Shown: positions 46,582 through 55,257 of the stretch, piece by piece
Layout: every line of letters begins with the position of its first letter
How positions within the stretch are numbered: the stretch's first letter is position 1
Assembly: GCF_003063265.1 (NCBI RefSeq)
Contig: NZ_NERU01000001.1
Location: 372,001 to 436,000, forward strand
From: Limnohabitans sp. WS1
GTDB taxonomy: Bacteria > Pseudomonadota > Gammaproteobacteria > Burkholderiales > Burkholderiaceae_C
Direction of reading: 5' to 3'
DNA: 64,000 nt
Program-made: the position numbers and the translations under genes
The notes under the pieces: generated by a model
Seen by the model: the letters and a program-made list of their open reading frames with translations, nothing else
Told to the model about the DNA's origin: nothing
Databases searched by the model: none

Positions 46582-46747
46582 GGCAGGGATGGCATGGCGG
46601 TCGAGTTTCGACCCGGAGGTGCATCCTATCGGTCAAACCTTGTCCCTGAGCTGCCGGGGTGCATCGGTGTTCTTGCAGGTCCTTGCAGGCAACTTGGTTT
46701 TTTTCCATTGCATGCGCTCCCGGGGGGAGTGTCTGAATCATGGTTAA

Positions 46748-46767
46748 ATATAAGCAAAAGCTGATAC
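46748..46767. promoter_or_regulatory. ATATNAG-N6-CTNATAT-type site upstream of rhodanese lipoprotein
   Basis: ATATAAG-CAAAAG-CTGATAC is one base off the consensus. It ends 16 bases before the start codon, just ahead of AAGGAG. Confidence 0.6.
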
Positions 46768-46783
46768 ACAAAGGAGTGATGCC

Positions 46784-47206
46784 ATGTCTGTTGTTTTTGC
46801 CCGATGCTTGGGTGCCTTGGTGATGGCGCTGAGTTTGCAAGCCTGCAGCCCTGAAGTGGCACTGCCCAACGTGACCTTGGAGCAAGCCCGCGCCGAGCAC
46901 GAGGCGGGCAAAGTGGTGATGATTGACATCCGCGAGTCCCAAGAGCACGCCACGGGCGTGGCGCAGGGCGTGGTTTTGCTGCCCATGAGCCAGGTGGCGC
47001 AGCGCGTGGCCGAGATCCCCAAGCAAGCCGATCAACCGGTTTTGTTGATCTGCAACACCCAAAACCGCTCACGCGCCGTGACCGAGGCACTGCAAGAGCA
47101 GGGCTTCACCAACATCCGTTATGTCAACGGCGGCATGAGCGAGTGGGCCAAACGCGGCTGGCCCATGGTCAAGCCACAAGATTTGGTAGGACCGTCCAAG
47201 CCTTGA
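46784..47206 (+). CDS. Rhodanese-domain lipoprotein
   Basis: A 140-residue protein. The signal sequence ends in L-Q-A-C (lipobox Cys21), so it should be a periplasm-facing lipoprotein. The rhodanese domain (about 30-130) contains V-V-M-I-D-I-R-E-S, the active loop I-C-N-T-Q-N-R-S (Cys near 89) and the usual V-N-G-G-M-S-E-W. It is preceded by AAGGAG and by an operator-like site shared with other sulfur genes. Likely role: periplasmic sulfane-sulfur transfer. It is the fourth of five rhodanese proteins in the window. Confidence 0.9.
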   Translation: MSVVFARCLGALVMALSLQACSPEVALPNVTLEQARAEHEAGKVVMIDIRESQEHATGVAQGVVLLPMSQVAQRVAEIPKQADQPVLLICNTQNRSRAVTEALQEQGFTNIRYVNGGMSEWAKRGWPMVKPQDLVGPSKP

Positions 47207-47395
47207 TGTAGGGCAAATTGGGGTTTGATTGACGGGCATAAACTGAAGCCAACAGCAGGTTGTGTTGTGCGTTCCAACGCACTGGGCCTGTGTTCAGTTG
47301 TTCAACCCCATAGAAAAGCCAAGTCCCATGAGCTCGACTGATCACCCCGGCTTGATGCAAGACACCCATGGGTGCCGCTTGATCACACCAAAGCC

Positions 47396-47845
47396 ATGAG
47401 CGAAAAACTGATCTCTGTCACGCTGACCCAGCAGCACGATTACCGTTTTGACATCCGTTTTGACGACAACATGCCCGTGCTGACCAGCGACGAGCCCGCG
47501 CCCTTGGGCACGGGTTTGGGGCCGTCGCCCGTGCAGTTGCTGTGTGCGGCGGTGGGCAATTGCCTGAGCGATTCGTTGCTGTTTGCCTTGCGCAAATTCA
47601 AGCAAGCGCCCGAGCCTTTGCGCTGCGAGGTGCAGGCCCAAGTGGGCCGCAACGCAGACGGTCGCATGCGCGTGCTGGAGATGGTGGCCACTTTGCACTT
47701 GGGGGTGAGCGCCGCCAAACTTGAGCAGCTCGAACGTGTATTGGGCCAGTTTGAAGGCTTTTGCACCGTCACCCAAAGCGTGGGGCAGGGCATCCCGATC
47801 CAAGTGCGTGTGCTCGACGCCGATGGGGTGGTGCTCAAGTCCTGA
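47396..47845 (+). CDS. OsmC-family protein
   Basis: A 149-residue OsmC/Ohr-fold protein. The central helix motif is L-G-P-S-P-V-Q-L-L-C-A-A-V-G-N-C-L-S (about 41-58), with the first redox Cys near 50 and another near 56. A second Cys-containing segment, F-E-G-F-C-T-V-T-Q-S-V, lies near residues 116-126, where OsmC proteins have their second redox Cys. OsmC-type proteins reduce organic hydroperoxides, and some act on persulfides. ATG 47396 is preferred to an upstream GTG. It is tail-to-tail with the CsoR-like repressor gene. In this sulfur-rich region a persulfide role is possible but unproved. Confidence 0.85.
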   Translation: MSEKLISVTLTQQHDYRFDIRFDDNMPVLTSDEPAPLGTGLGPSPVQLLCAAVGNCLSDSLLFALRKFKQAPEPLRCEVQAQVGRNADGRMRVLEMVATLHLGVSAAKLEQLERVLGQFEGFCTVTQSVGQGIPIQVRVLDADGVVLKS

Positions 47846-47874
47846 GTAGCCTCAAAACAGGCTGAGCTTGGAAC

Positions 47875-48120
47875 TCAGGCGAACTTGGTCAGCATTTCTG
47901 CGACGTGCTCGGGCGACTGGTCCCCTTGTTCGATCATGCAGCCGACCATGGAGAAAAAGGATTTGTCCAGCGCCTTGCGGGCAGCGGCCATTTGCTGGGC
48001 GATTTTTTCGCAATCGGCATCGGCTTCGATCAGTTTTTGCAAACCGCGCAGCTGACCTTCAATGCGGGCCAGGCGGGCACACAGGTTTTTCTTCTTCTCG
48101 GCGTTCACGATGCGGCTCAT
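47875..48120 (-). CDS. CsoR/CstR-like repressor (DUF156 family)
   Basis: An 81-residue all-helical repressor. The family core is A-R-L-A-R-I-E-G-Q-L-R-G-L-Q-K-L-I-E (16-33). Cys37 and Cys61 lie where the family places its sensing thiols. The His that completes the copper site in CsoR is not seen near Cys61, which reads M-V-G-C-M-I-E-Q. This favours a two-thiol sensor of persulfides (CstR-like) or another ligand over copper. ATACC/GGTAT sites at 30291 and 56046 are candidate targets. ATG 48120 follows AGGAG. Its own promoter has a GGCCCC/GGGGCC dyad. Confidence 0.85.
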   Translation of the reverse strand: MSRIVNAEKKKNLCARLARIEGQLRGLQKLIEADADCEKIAQQMAAARKALDKSFFSMVGCMIEQGDQSPEHVAEMLTKFA

Positions 48121-48265
48121 GCAGGTCTCCTGAGGGGCCCCTGGACGAAGGGTGGGGCCATTGGAGCGCCATGATAGCCATTTGCGATGGGGCTTGAAGT
48201 TGACGCAATTGATCGGGTGCCACTGGAGAAGGGGCAAGTGATCAAAACTCGATCGGCCGTGAATT

Positions 48266-48601
48266 TCAACCCGGCGTGAACAAGGCCCGGTCGCTGGAGG
48301 TTTGTTCGTATTGCCGCGCGATGTTGGCGCAGACCAGATCGCACAGGGCGTAGATGGAGGGATCGCTCACTTTGTAAAAGACGCTGGCACCCCGGCTTTC
48401 GCGGGCGACGATGCCGTGTTGCGCCAAGTAAGACAGGTGGCGAGACACGTTGGCCGACGAATAACCCGACAGTTGGGCCAATTCACCCACGTTGTGCTCG
48501 GCGTCGCGCAGCAGATTCAGGATTTTCAGGCGTGTGGGCTCCGACAACGCCTGGAAATAAGCGGCTATCTGTTCGAGGGCTTTGGCTGGCAAATCTTTCA
48601 T
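48266..48601 (-). CDS. ArsR-family repressor divergent from RND operon
   Basis: A 111-residue ArsR/SmtB regulator. The winged-helix motif is L-S-G-Y-S-S-A-N-V-S-R-H-L-S-Y-L (about 44-59). Cys87 and Cys91 in L-C-D-L-V-C sit in the C-terminal helix, at the same positions as in the SoxR-like ArsR at 58214. The first-domain Cys of BigR/SqrR is absent here (D-A-E-H). The two-Cys pattern could sense metal or sulfane sulfur. It is divergent from the RND adaptor, with a dyad in between. A much longer open frame upstream of ATG 48601 is antisense to the adaptor gene and is not real. Confidence 0.88.
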   Translation of the reverse strand: MKDLPAKALEQIAAYFQALSEPTRLKILNLLRDAEHNVGELAQLSGYSSANVSRHLSYLAQHGIVARESRGASVFYKVSDPSIYALCDLVCANIARQYEQTSSDRALFTPG

Positions 48602-48674
48602 GAGCGCTCCATTACACAACAAATTCAAACAATCCAAGACAGTGTTTGACGTGGTGCTGTGATTGATTGTATCA

Positions 48675-48690
48675 TTGCGCATATACGCAA
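48675..48690. promoter_or_regulatory. Dyad operator in the ArsR/RND divergent region
   Basis: TTGCG-CATATA-CGCAA lies between the divergent ArsR and RND-adaptor genes, 44 bases before the adaptor start. The 6-base spacer matches other ArsR-type sites in this window. Confidence 0.65.
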
Positions 48691-48733
48691 ACAACCAAAT
48701 GTGCAAAACCAACGGTTTGACGGAGAAGCTTTG

Positions 48734-49810
48734 ATGAACAGACGATTGATATTGGCCTCGGCCATGGCACTGGCTGGTTTGACCAGCACCCCGATTTGGG
48801 CCAATGCCGATGCGGCAGCGGTCAAAAGTGTGGCCGCCCAAGCCAGTTCGGCAGGTGCTCAAGAAGTCAGCCTGGATGCCGTGGTCGAGGCGGTGCGCCA
48901 GGCCACTTTGTCGGCTCAGGTCCCTGGGGCCATTGTCAGTTTGAACGTGAAACCCGGTGACCGGGTGCGTGCCGGCCAAGAGTTGCTGCGCATCGATGCC
49001 AGCGCTGCCCAGCAAAATGTGGCCGGCAGCAGCGCCCAGCTCGAAGCCGCGCAGGCCAATTTGCGCGTGGCCAGCAAAGAGCTGGAGCGCCAAAAGCAAC
49101 TCTTCCAGAAGCAATACATCAGCCAGGGCGCACTTGAACGCGCCCAAGCCCAGTACGAAGCCGCTCAGGCCCAGGTGCAGGCCCAGCAAGCCCAAACCCG
49201 CGCAGCCCAAACCCAAACCGGTTTCTTCAGTGTGCGTGCCCCTTTTAACGGCGTGGTGTCCGATGTGCCCGTCACCTTGGGCGACATGGCCATGCCGGGC
49301 CGCCCCTTGGTGACTTTGCATGACCCCTCGGCTTTGCGCGTGAGTGCAGCCGTGCCGCAGTCGATGATTGAAGGCGTGCGTCAGCAAGTCAAAGCGGTGC
49401 GCTACGAGATCGCGGGCCATGCCAGCGTGCCAGCGGCCAGCGTACAACTGCTGCCCGCTGTGGATCCGGTGACGCACACCGCGCAGTTGCGCGTGGCTTT
49501 GCCTGCGGGCGTTGAGGGCTTGGTGCCCGGCATGTTCGCCCGGGTTTGGGTGCCTGGCAGCTCAGCCAACGCTGCGGCCCAAAACGGGACCAAGGATGCA
49601 GCCCAAGCGGGCCGCGTCTTCTTGCCGCTCACAGCCATCGTGCGCCGCGCCGAAATGACCGGTGTTTACGTGATGGATGCAAAAGGCCAGCCGCGTTTGC
49701 GCCAAGTGCGCTTGGGGCGCACCACGGGTCAGACCGTCGAGGTGTTGTCGGGTGTGAGCGCGGGTGAGCAGGTGGTGACCGAGCCCGCCAGCCTTGGCAA
49801 GAAACTCTGA
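48734..49810 (+). CDS. RND efflux periplasmic adaptor
   Basis: A 358-residue membrane fusion protein with a cleavable signal peptide (about 1-24). Lipoyl half-motifs flank a coiled-coil: V-S-L-N-V-K-P-G-D-R-V-R-A-G (about 70-83) and S-V-R-A-P-F-N-G-V-V (about 165-174). The intervening hairpin is rich in Ala/Gln. A beta-barrel and a membrane-proximal domain follow. It pairs with the RND permease starting 11 bases later. ATG 48734 follows GGAGAAG. No Cys-rich or His-rich metal-binding extension typical of heavy-metal adaptors is visible. Confidence 0.92.
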   Translation: MNRRLILASAMALAGLTSTPIWANADAAAVKSVAAQASSAGAQEVSLDAVVEAVRQATLSAQVPGAIVSLNVKPGDRVRAGQELLRIDASAAQQNVAGSSAQLEAAQANLRVASKELERQKQLFQKQYISQGALERAQAQYEAAQAQVQAQQAQTRAAQTQTGFFSVRAPFNGVVSDVPVTLGDMAMPGRPLVTLHDPSALRVSAAVPQSMIEGVRQQVKAVRYEIAGHASVPAASVQLLPAVDPVTHTAQLRVALPAGVEGLVPGMFARVWVPGSSANAAAQNGTKDAAQAGRVFLPLTAIVRRAEMTGVYVMDAKGQPRLRQVRLGRTTGQTVEVLSGVSAGEQVVTEPASLGKKL

Positions 49811-49821
49811 AAGCAAACCCC

Positions 49822-52800
49822 ATGAGCGAGCAAAAAATGGGCATTTCGGGCCGCATTGCGGCGATGTTTCAGAGCGCACAAATCACGCCTTTGCTGGCGC
49901 TGGTGGCGTTTTTGCTGGGCGTGTTTGCCGTGATGATGACGCCCCGCGAAGAAGAGCCACAAATCAACGTGACCATGGCCAACGTGATCGCGCCTTTCCC
50001 GGGCGCGTCGGTGCGCGATGTGGAGCAAATGGTGGCGATCCCGGCCGAGCAGGTGCTCTCCAAGATCGCGGGTGTCGAGCATGTGTATTCGGTCTCTCGC
50101 CCCGGCGTGGCCATCTTGACCGTGCAGTTCAAGGTGGGCGTGCCGCGCACCGAGGCGCTGGTCAAGTTGCACGACACGATCCGCGAAAACGCCGACTGGT
50201 TGCCCCGCAACCTGGGGCTGCCTGAGCCTTTGATCAAACCCAAGGGCATCGACGATGTGCCCATCGTGTCCCTGACCTTGCACGGCAAAACCGCAGACGT
50301 GAGCGCCTTTGATCTGGAGCGCGTGGCGCACAGCATCGAGGCCGACATCAAGCGCGTGCCCGGCACGCGCGATGTGGTCACCATTGGCGGCCCGCGCCGC
50401 GCGGTGCTGGTCCAGATCGACCCGCAGCGCATGAACGGTTCGGGCGTCACGGTGCACGACTTGCGCATGGCCTTGCAATCGGCCAACCTCGGCTTGCCCG
50501 TGGGTGAGTTGTTGGGGGCCAACCAGAGCGTGGCCGTCGAAGCCGGTCCACACCTCGCGCAAGCCAGCGACGTGGCCGATCTGGTCGTGCAAGTGGTGCA
50601 GGGCAAGCCTGTCTTTTTGAAAGACGTGGCCAGCGTGAAAGACGGCCCCATGCCGGCTGAGCGTTATGTCTGGCACGGCAACAACGACAAAAATGGCGGC
50701 GAAGAGTTTGCCGCCGTGACGCTGTCGATCACCAAAAAATCAGGCGAAAACGCCATCGATGTGGCCAATGGCGTCAAGAGCCGCGTCGAGAAGCTGCAGG
50801 GCACGGTGATCCCTGACAACGTGCAGGTGGTGGAGACCCGCAACTACGGTGAAACCGCCAACGACAAGGCGCAAAAACTGATTCAGAAGTTGCTGTTTGC
50901 CACCGCTTCGGTGGTGGCGCTGGTGTTCATGGCGCTGGGTCGCCGCGAAGCTGCCTTCGTCGGCGTGGCGGTCATCTTGACGTTGACCGCGACCTTGTTC
51001 GCATCTTGGGCTTGGGGTTTCACGCTCAACCGCGTGTCGCTGTTTGCCCTGATCTTCTCGATCGGCATTTTGGTGGACGACGCGATTGTGGTGGTGGAGA
51101 ACATCCACCGTCACCAGCAGCTCTACCCAGGCAAGAGCATCCGCGAGATCATCCCCGGTGCGGTGGACGAAGTCGGAGGCCCCACCATCTTGGCCACCTT
51201 CACTGTGATCGCGGCCTTGTTGCCCATGGCTTTTGTGAGCGGCCTGATGGGCCCCTACATGAGCCCGATCCCGATCAATGCCAGCTTGGGCATGTTGCTG
51301 TCGCTGGCCATTGCCTTTGTCATCACGCCTTGGTTGTCGGGCATGTGGATGAAGCCGTCTGGCCATACGCACGACGAGAATGCAACGGGTGGGGGGCACA
51401 CCGGTCTGAGTGCCAAGCTCGAACCTCTGTTTGAAAAAATCTTCAAGCCTTTGCTCGACACCCAATCGGGTGGGCGCAACCGCAAACTGTTGGGTCTGGG
51501 CATTGCGGGTTTGATTGCCTTGTCTTTGGTGCTGCCGGTCACCGGACTGGTCATGCTCAAGATGCTGCCCTTTGACGACAAGTCGGAATTCCAGGTCGTG
51601 GTGGACATGCCTGCGGGCACACCGCTTGAGAAAACCGCTGCCGTGATGCGCGAGCTGGGCGGCCACCTGGCCACCGTGCCTGAGGTCACGCATTACCAAG
51701 CCTATGTGGGGACCGCCTCGCCGATCAACTTCAACGGTCTGGTGCGCCAGTACTACCTGCGTGCAGGCGCTGAGCTGGGCGATATCCAGGTGAATCTGGT
51801 GCGCAAGTCCGAGCGCAGCGACAAGAGTCATGTGATTGCCACGCGTGTGCGTCCGGCCTTGCAAGAGATTGGCCGCAAGCACGGTGCCAATGTCAAGGTG
51901 GTTGAAGTGCCACCGGGCCCGCCCGTGATGTCGCCCATCGTGGCCGAAATTTATGGGCCTGACGCCGAAGGTCGCCGCCAAGTCGCCCAGTCGGTGCGCG
52001 CCGTGTTTGAAAAGACCGAAGGTGTGGTGGACATCGACGACAGCTCGATTGCCGATGCACCGCGCAAACTGCTGCTGGTGGACCGCCGCAAAGCAGCCGT
52101 GTTGGGTGTGTCACAACAAGCCATCGTGACCACCTTGCGTGCCGGTTTGGCGGGCGAGTCGGTGACCTATTTGCACGACGGCAGCAAGTACCCGGTGCCC
52201 GCCTTGATTCAGCTGCCCGAGCAGCTGCATGGCGATCTGGACGCCTTGCTGCAGTTGGGCGTGAAAAGCGCCACAGGCAAGGTGGTGGCCATGCGTGAAC
52301 TGGTCACTGTGAGCGACACCCTGCGTGAGCAGCCCGTCATCCACAAAGACATGCTGCCCGTGAACTTTGTCAACGCCGACATGGCCGGTAAAGTGGACAG
52401 CCCCTTGTATGGTTTGTTCAAGATGCGCGGTGACGTGGCCCAGATCATTGGCCCGGACGGTGAGCGGATTGAAGAGTACTTCATCAGCCAGCCCGACGAC
52501 GCCTGGCGCGGCTACAGCATCAAGTGGGATGGCGAGTCGCAAATCACCTACGAGACCTTCCGCGATATGGGCGCAGCCTACGGTGTGGGCCTGATCCTGA
52601 TCTATTTGCTGGTGGTGGCGCAGTTTGGCTCTTACCTCACGCCGCTGATCATCATGGCGCCCATTCCGCTGACCATCATTGGCGTGATGCCAGGCCACGC
52701 CTTGCTGAATGCCCAATACACCGCCACCAGCATGATCGGCATGATCGCGTTGGCCGGCATCATCGTGCGCAACTCGATCTTGTTGGTGGACTTCATCAAC

Positions 52801-53043
52801 CTGCAGGTGCAAAGCGGCATGGAATTCAAGCGGGCCATTGTCCAGTCGGCCATCACCCGTGCCCAGCCCATCATGCTCACGGGCCTGGCGGCCATGATCG
52901 GGGCCTTCTTCATTGTGGATGACCCGATCTTCAACGGCCTGGCCATTTCGCTGATCTTTGGCATCTTTGTGTCCACGGTGCTGACGCTGGTCGTCATCCC
53001 GACTTTGTATTACGTGGCGTACCGCAAAAAGTACGGCGCTTGA
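49822..53043 (+). CDS. RND efflux permease (AcrB/HAE-like)
   Basis: A 1073-residue inner-membrane pump of full RND length with the expected two-fold repeat. An N-terminal helix is followed by a large periplasmic loop, six helices, a second periplasmic loop and six helices. The helix 4 region carries F-S-I-G-I-L-V-D-D-A-I-V-V-V-E-N, the proton-relay Asp pair. A linker of charged, His-containing residues (G-H-T-H-D-E-N) lies mid-protein. The substrate cannot be read. The ArsR repressor, DUF2892, TolC and rhodanese neighbours suggest export of a sulfur-derived or sulfide-linked compound. Confidence 0.94.
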   Translation: MSEQKMGISGRIAAMFQSAQITPLLALVAFLLGVFAVMMTPREEEPQINVTMANVIAPFPGASVRDVEQMVAIPAEQVLSKIAGVEHVYSVSRPGVAILTVQFKVGVPRTEALVKLHDTIRENADWLPRNLGLPEPLIKPKGIDDVPIVSLTLHGKTADVSAFDLERVAHSIEADIKRVPGTRDVVTIGGPRRAVLVQIDPQRMNGSGVTVHDLRMALQSANLGLPVGELLGANQSVAVEAGPHLAQASDVADLVVQVVQGKPVFLKDVASVKDGPMPAERYVWHGNNDKNGGEEFAAVTLSITKKSGENAIDVANGVKSRVEKLQGTVIPDNVQVVETRNYGETANDKAQKLIQKLLFATASVVALVFMALGRREAAFVGVAVILTLTATLFASWAWGFTLNRVSLFALIFSIGILVDDAIVVVENIHRHQQLYPGKSIREIIPGAVDEVGGPTILATFTVIAALLPMAFVSGLMGPYMSPIPINASLGMLLSLAIAFVITPWLSGMWMKPSGHTHDENATGGGHTGLSAKLEPLFEKIFKPLLDTQSGGRNRKLLGLGIAGLIALSLVLPVTGLVMLKMLPFDDKSEFQVVVDMPAGTPLEKTAAVMRELGGHLATVPEVTHYQAYVGTASPINFNGLVRQYYLRAGAELGDIQVNLVRKSERSDKSHVIATRVRPALQEIGRKHGANVKVVEVPPGPPVMSPIVAEIYGPDAEGRRQVAQSVRAVFEKTEGVVDIDDSSIADAPRKLLLVDRRKAAVLGVSQQAIVTTLRAGLAGESVTYLHDGSKYPVPALIQLPEQLHGDLDALLQLGVKSATGKVVAMRELVTVSDTLREQPVIHKDMLPVNFVNADMAGKVDSPLYGLFKMRGDVAQIIGPDGERIEEYFISQPDDAWRGYSIKWDGESQITYETFRDMGAAYGVGLILIYLLVVAQFGSYLTPLIIMAPIPLTIIGVMPGHALLNAQYTATSMIGMIALAGIIVRNSILLVDFINLQVQSGMEFKRAIVQSAITRAQPIMLTGLAAMIGAFFIVDDPIFNGLAISLIFGIFVSTVLTLVVIPTLYYVAYRKKYGA

Positions 53044-53079
53044 CTTGTTTCTTTCTTTCATCAACTGGAGTAAATCATC

Positions 53080-53289
53080 ATGAAATCTTGGCAAATCGTT
53101 CGTTTGGTCGCAGGCTTTTTTGTCTTGTTGTCTTTGGCTTTGGGCGTGCAGGCCAGCCCCGTTTTTGTGAATGAGTGGTGGTTGGCTTTCACAGCTTTTG
53201 TGGGCGTTAACCTGCTGCAAAGCGCCCTGACCCAGTGGTGCTTGATGGAGACCATCTTGCGCAAATTCGGCGTCGAGTGCGGCTGCTGA
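53080..53289 (+). CDS. DUF2892 two-helix membrane protein
   Basis: A 69-residue protein with two hydrophobic segments (about 5-25 and 34-50) and the family pattern R-L-V-A-G-F-F-V-L-L-S-L-A. It ends in C-L-M-E-T-I-L-R-K-F-G-V-E-C-G-C, with cysteines at about 54, 67 and 69. DUF2892 is the membrane part of the YgaP rhodanese in other bacteria. Here it is a separate gene, placed between the RND pump and TolC, with a separate cytosolic rhodanese two genes later. The C-terminal Cys-x-Cys might carry sulfur or a metal. CTGGAG precedes the ATG. Confidence 0.85.
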   Translation: MKSWQIVRLVAGFFVLLSLALGVQASPVFVNEWWLAFTAFVGVNLLQSALTQWCLMETILRKFGVECGC

Positions 53290-53299
53290 TCTGACCGTC

Positions 53300-54691
53300 A
53301 TGCCCGCCATGCGTTCGCCCTTGTTCAAACCCCGGCCCCTGAGCGGCTGGGTGCTGGCGGCCCTGCTGGCCGCTCCATCCGCGCAAGCCCTGGATCTGCT
53401 GCAAACTTGGGAACAAGCGCGCCAGCACGACCCCCAAATGCAGGTGGTCGCCGCCACACGCTCATCGGTTCAAGCCTTTGAAGATCAGGCCAAAGCCCTG
53501 TGGCGACCTGTGCTGATGGGCAGCGCCACGGTGGGTGGCATGTCGGCGGATTCCAGCACGCAGGGTGCGCAGTTTTCGATGGGTGGATCACCCATGTCGG
53601 GGAACTTTGCCACCTCTGCCAACGCCGCCACTTCCACCCGTTGGTCATTGCAGGCCAAGCAGCCGCTGTACAGCCCCGAGCGCCAGGCCCAACAAGCCCA
53701 ATTGCACACTGCAGCGGGCGTGGCTGAGTTGCGTGCCGATCTGGCCCAGCAACAGTTCATGCTGCTCACGGTGCAACGGTATTTCAATCTGCTGCTGGCC
53801 GAGCGTCAGCAGCAGGTGTTGAAAAGCCAACATGCGGCTGTGCGCCGATCGCTGACCGAAGTGCAAGACCGTTTTGCCTTGGGTGACTTGCCGGTCACCG
53901 ACACGCACGAGGCCACGGCCCGTGCCGCCGGTTTGCAAGCGCAACTGTTGGCCGCAGACAACGAAGTGCACATGGCCCGCAGCGTGCTGGCCGACTCCAC
54001 GCGCTTGAGTGCAGATGCTTTGAAGCTGCAAGCGCCCAAAACCGAGACGCCAGCGTCTGCTGTGCCTTCTTTGGAGCAGGTGCTGGCCCAAGTGCAACAA
54101 GCCAACACAGGCGTGCTGCTGAAAAAAGCCCAACACGATGTGGCGCGCCAAGAGCTCCAAAAGCACGCGCGCAGTGGCGGCGTCACGCTGGACTTGGTCG
54201 CTTCTGTCGGACGCGACCGTTTGAGCGGCGAGGGTGACTTTGGCACATCGTCCAACACGCAAAGCCAGCAAATGCTGGGCTTGAGCCTGAATGTGCCTTT
54301 GTACACAGGCGGTTGGCGCAGTGCCAAACTGCAAGAGGCGCTGAGTGCGCAGGCCCAAGCGGCGGCTGAAGCTGACATGGCCCTGCAACAAGCGCAGCAA
54401 CAAGCCCGCTCTGTCTGGCTGGCACTGCAAACAGGCCCGTCCCGTTTGTCGGCCATGCAAGCGGCGTGGAAAGCCAGCACAGCGCGTCTGGACGCGACCC
54501 GTTTGGGACGGCAAGTGGGTGACCGCACCACGCTCGAACTGTTGCAAGCTGAAAATGACGCGGCCCAAGCCGAATTGGCTTGGTTGCGTGCACAAACCGA
54601 CTTGCTCAGCACCCGCATGCAACTCGATGCCTTGACCGGGAGCCTGTCGGTGCAAAGCCTGCAAACCCTGAACGCACAATTGCAGCCTTGA
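53300..54691 (+). CDS. TolC-family outer-membrane channel protein
   Basis: A 463-residue TolC/OMF protein. The signal peptide ends near A-Q-A (about 30). Two similar halves of long heptad-rich helices (about 35-235 and 250-450) contain recurrent A-Q-A-Q and L-x-L repeats. The second half has V-P-L-Y-T-G-G-W-R, the typical beta-strand entry. It would complete the RND tripartite pump. It starts 10 bases after DUF2892 and ends 29 bases before the rhodanese gene, so all appear co-transcribed. Confidence 0.9.
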   Translation: MPAMRSPLFKPRPLSGWVLAALLAAPSAQALDLLQTWEQARQHDPQMQVVAATRSSVQAFEDQAKALWRPVLMGSATVGGMSADSSTQGAQFSMGGSPMSGNFATSANAATSTRWSLQAKQPLYSPERQAQQAQLHTAAGVAELRADLAQQQFMLLTVQRYFNLLLAERQQQVLKSQHAAVRRSLTEVQDRFALGDLPVTDTHEATARAAGLQAQLLAADNEVHMARSVLADSTRLSADALKLQAPKTETPASAVPSLEQVLAQVQQANTGVLLKKAQHDVARQELQKHARSGGVTLDLVASVGRDRLSGEGDFGTSSNTQSQQMLGLSLNVPLYTGGWRSAKLQEALSAQAQAAAEADMALQQAQQQARSVWLALQTGPSRLSAMQAAWKASTARLDATRLGRQVGDRTTLELLQAENDAAQAELAWLRAQTDLLSTRMQLDALTGSLSVQSLQTLNAQLQP

Positions 54692-54720
54692 TATCCAGTT
54701 TTTAACGAAGGAGACACAAC

Positions 54721-55101
54721 ATGAAAAATGCCCAAGATCTGGTCATGCAGGCCAAAGCCACTGTCCACGAAGTCAGCTTGGCCGATGCCGAAGAGGCCAT
54801 TCGCCAAGCCGATGTGCTGATCGACGTGCGGGAAGCGGATGAGTTTGCCGCAGGCCATTTGCCCGGCGCAGTGCTGGTCCCCAGGGGCTTGCTGGAGTTC
54901 AAGCTCAGCGGCACGCCCGCCTTGTCTGGGCGCGACTTGAAGGTGGTGCTTTACTGCAAAACCAGTGGCCGCGCTGCATTGGCCGCGCAAACCATGCAAG
55001 CCATGGGTTACCTGAATGTCAGCTCCATTGCGGGTGGTTTTGATGCCTGGGCTGCCTCAGGCAAAACGGTGGTCAAGCCCGAACAACCCAACTTTGGCTG
55101 A
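54721..55101 (+). CDS. Cytosolic rhodanese in the RND operon
   Basis: A 126-residue single-domain rhodanese with no signal peptide, so cytoplasmic. It has D-V-L-I-D-V-R-E-A-D-E-F (about 30-41), the active loop Y-C-K-T-S-G-R-A (Cys near 79) and I-A-G-G-F-D-A-W. AAGGAG precedes the ATG. With the DUF2892 gene upstream it looks like a split version of the YgaP membrane rhodanese. It may load or detect sulfane sulfur for the exporter. This is the fifth rhodanese of the window. Confidence 0.9.
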   Translation: MKNAQDLVMQAKATVHEVSLADAEEAIRQADVLIDVREADEFAAGHLPGAVLVPRGLLEFKLSGTPALSGRDLKVVLYCKTSGRAALAAQTMQAMGYLNVSSIAGGFDAWAASGKTVVKPEQPNFG

Positions 55102-55257
55102 GATGGATGGCCGCTTGGGTGGCAAGGATTTAGGGCTTGTATCTACTGACACTCAGTAAAATCCCCAACGCAAAACCTGTGACGGTGCGCACCAAGACGA
55201 GTTGATTTCGGTTAAATTAGCGTCTGGTTATATTTAAATCCCCCATTTGGAGCTCTT

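Noticed and set aside
47851-47866. AGCCT-CAAAAC-AGGCT hairpin between OsmC and CsoR-like genes
   Set aside because: Short stem without a T-run on either strand; may be a weak bidirectional terminator but support is thin.
48602-49477. N-terminal extension of the ArsR gene at 48266
   Set aside because: Antisense to the RND adaptor; the ArsR domain is complete from ATG 48601.
50740-51981. 413-codon minus-strand frame
   Set aside because: Antisense to the RND permease and rich in Gln/His/Arg, a shadow of the pump gene.
55144-55158. TACTGA-CAC-TCAGTA dyad upstream of cytochrome c
   Set aside because: Short arms, single occurrence and no known regulator form; not listed as a feature, only mentioned with the gene.
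55201-55220. Weak FNR-like sequence TTGAT-TTCG-GTTAA before cytochrome c
   Set aside because: The second half-site matches only three of five bases.
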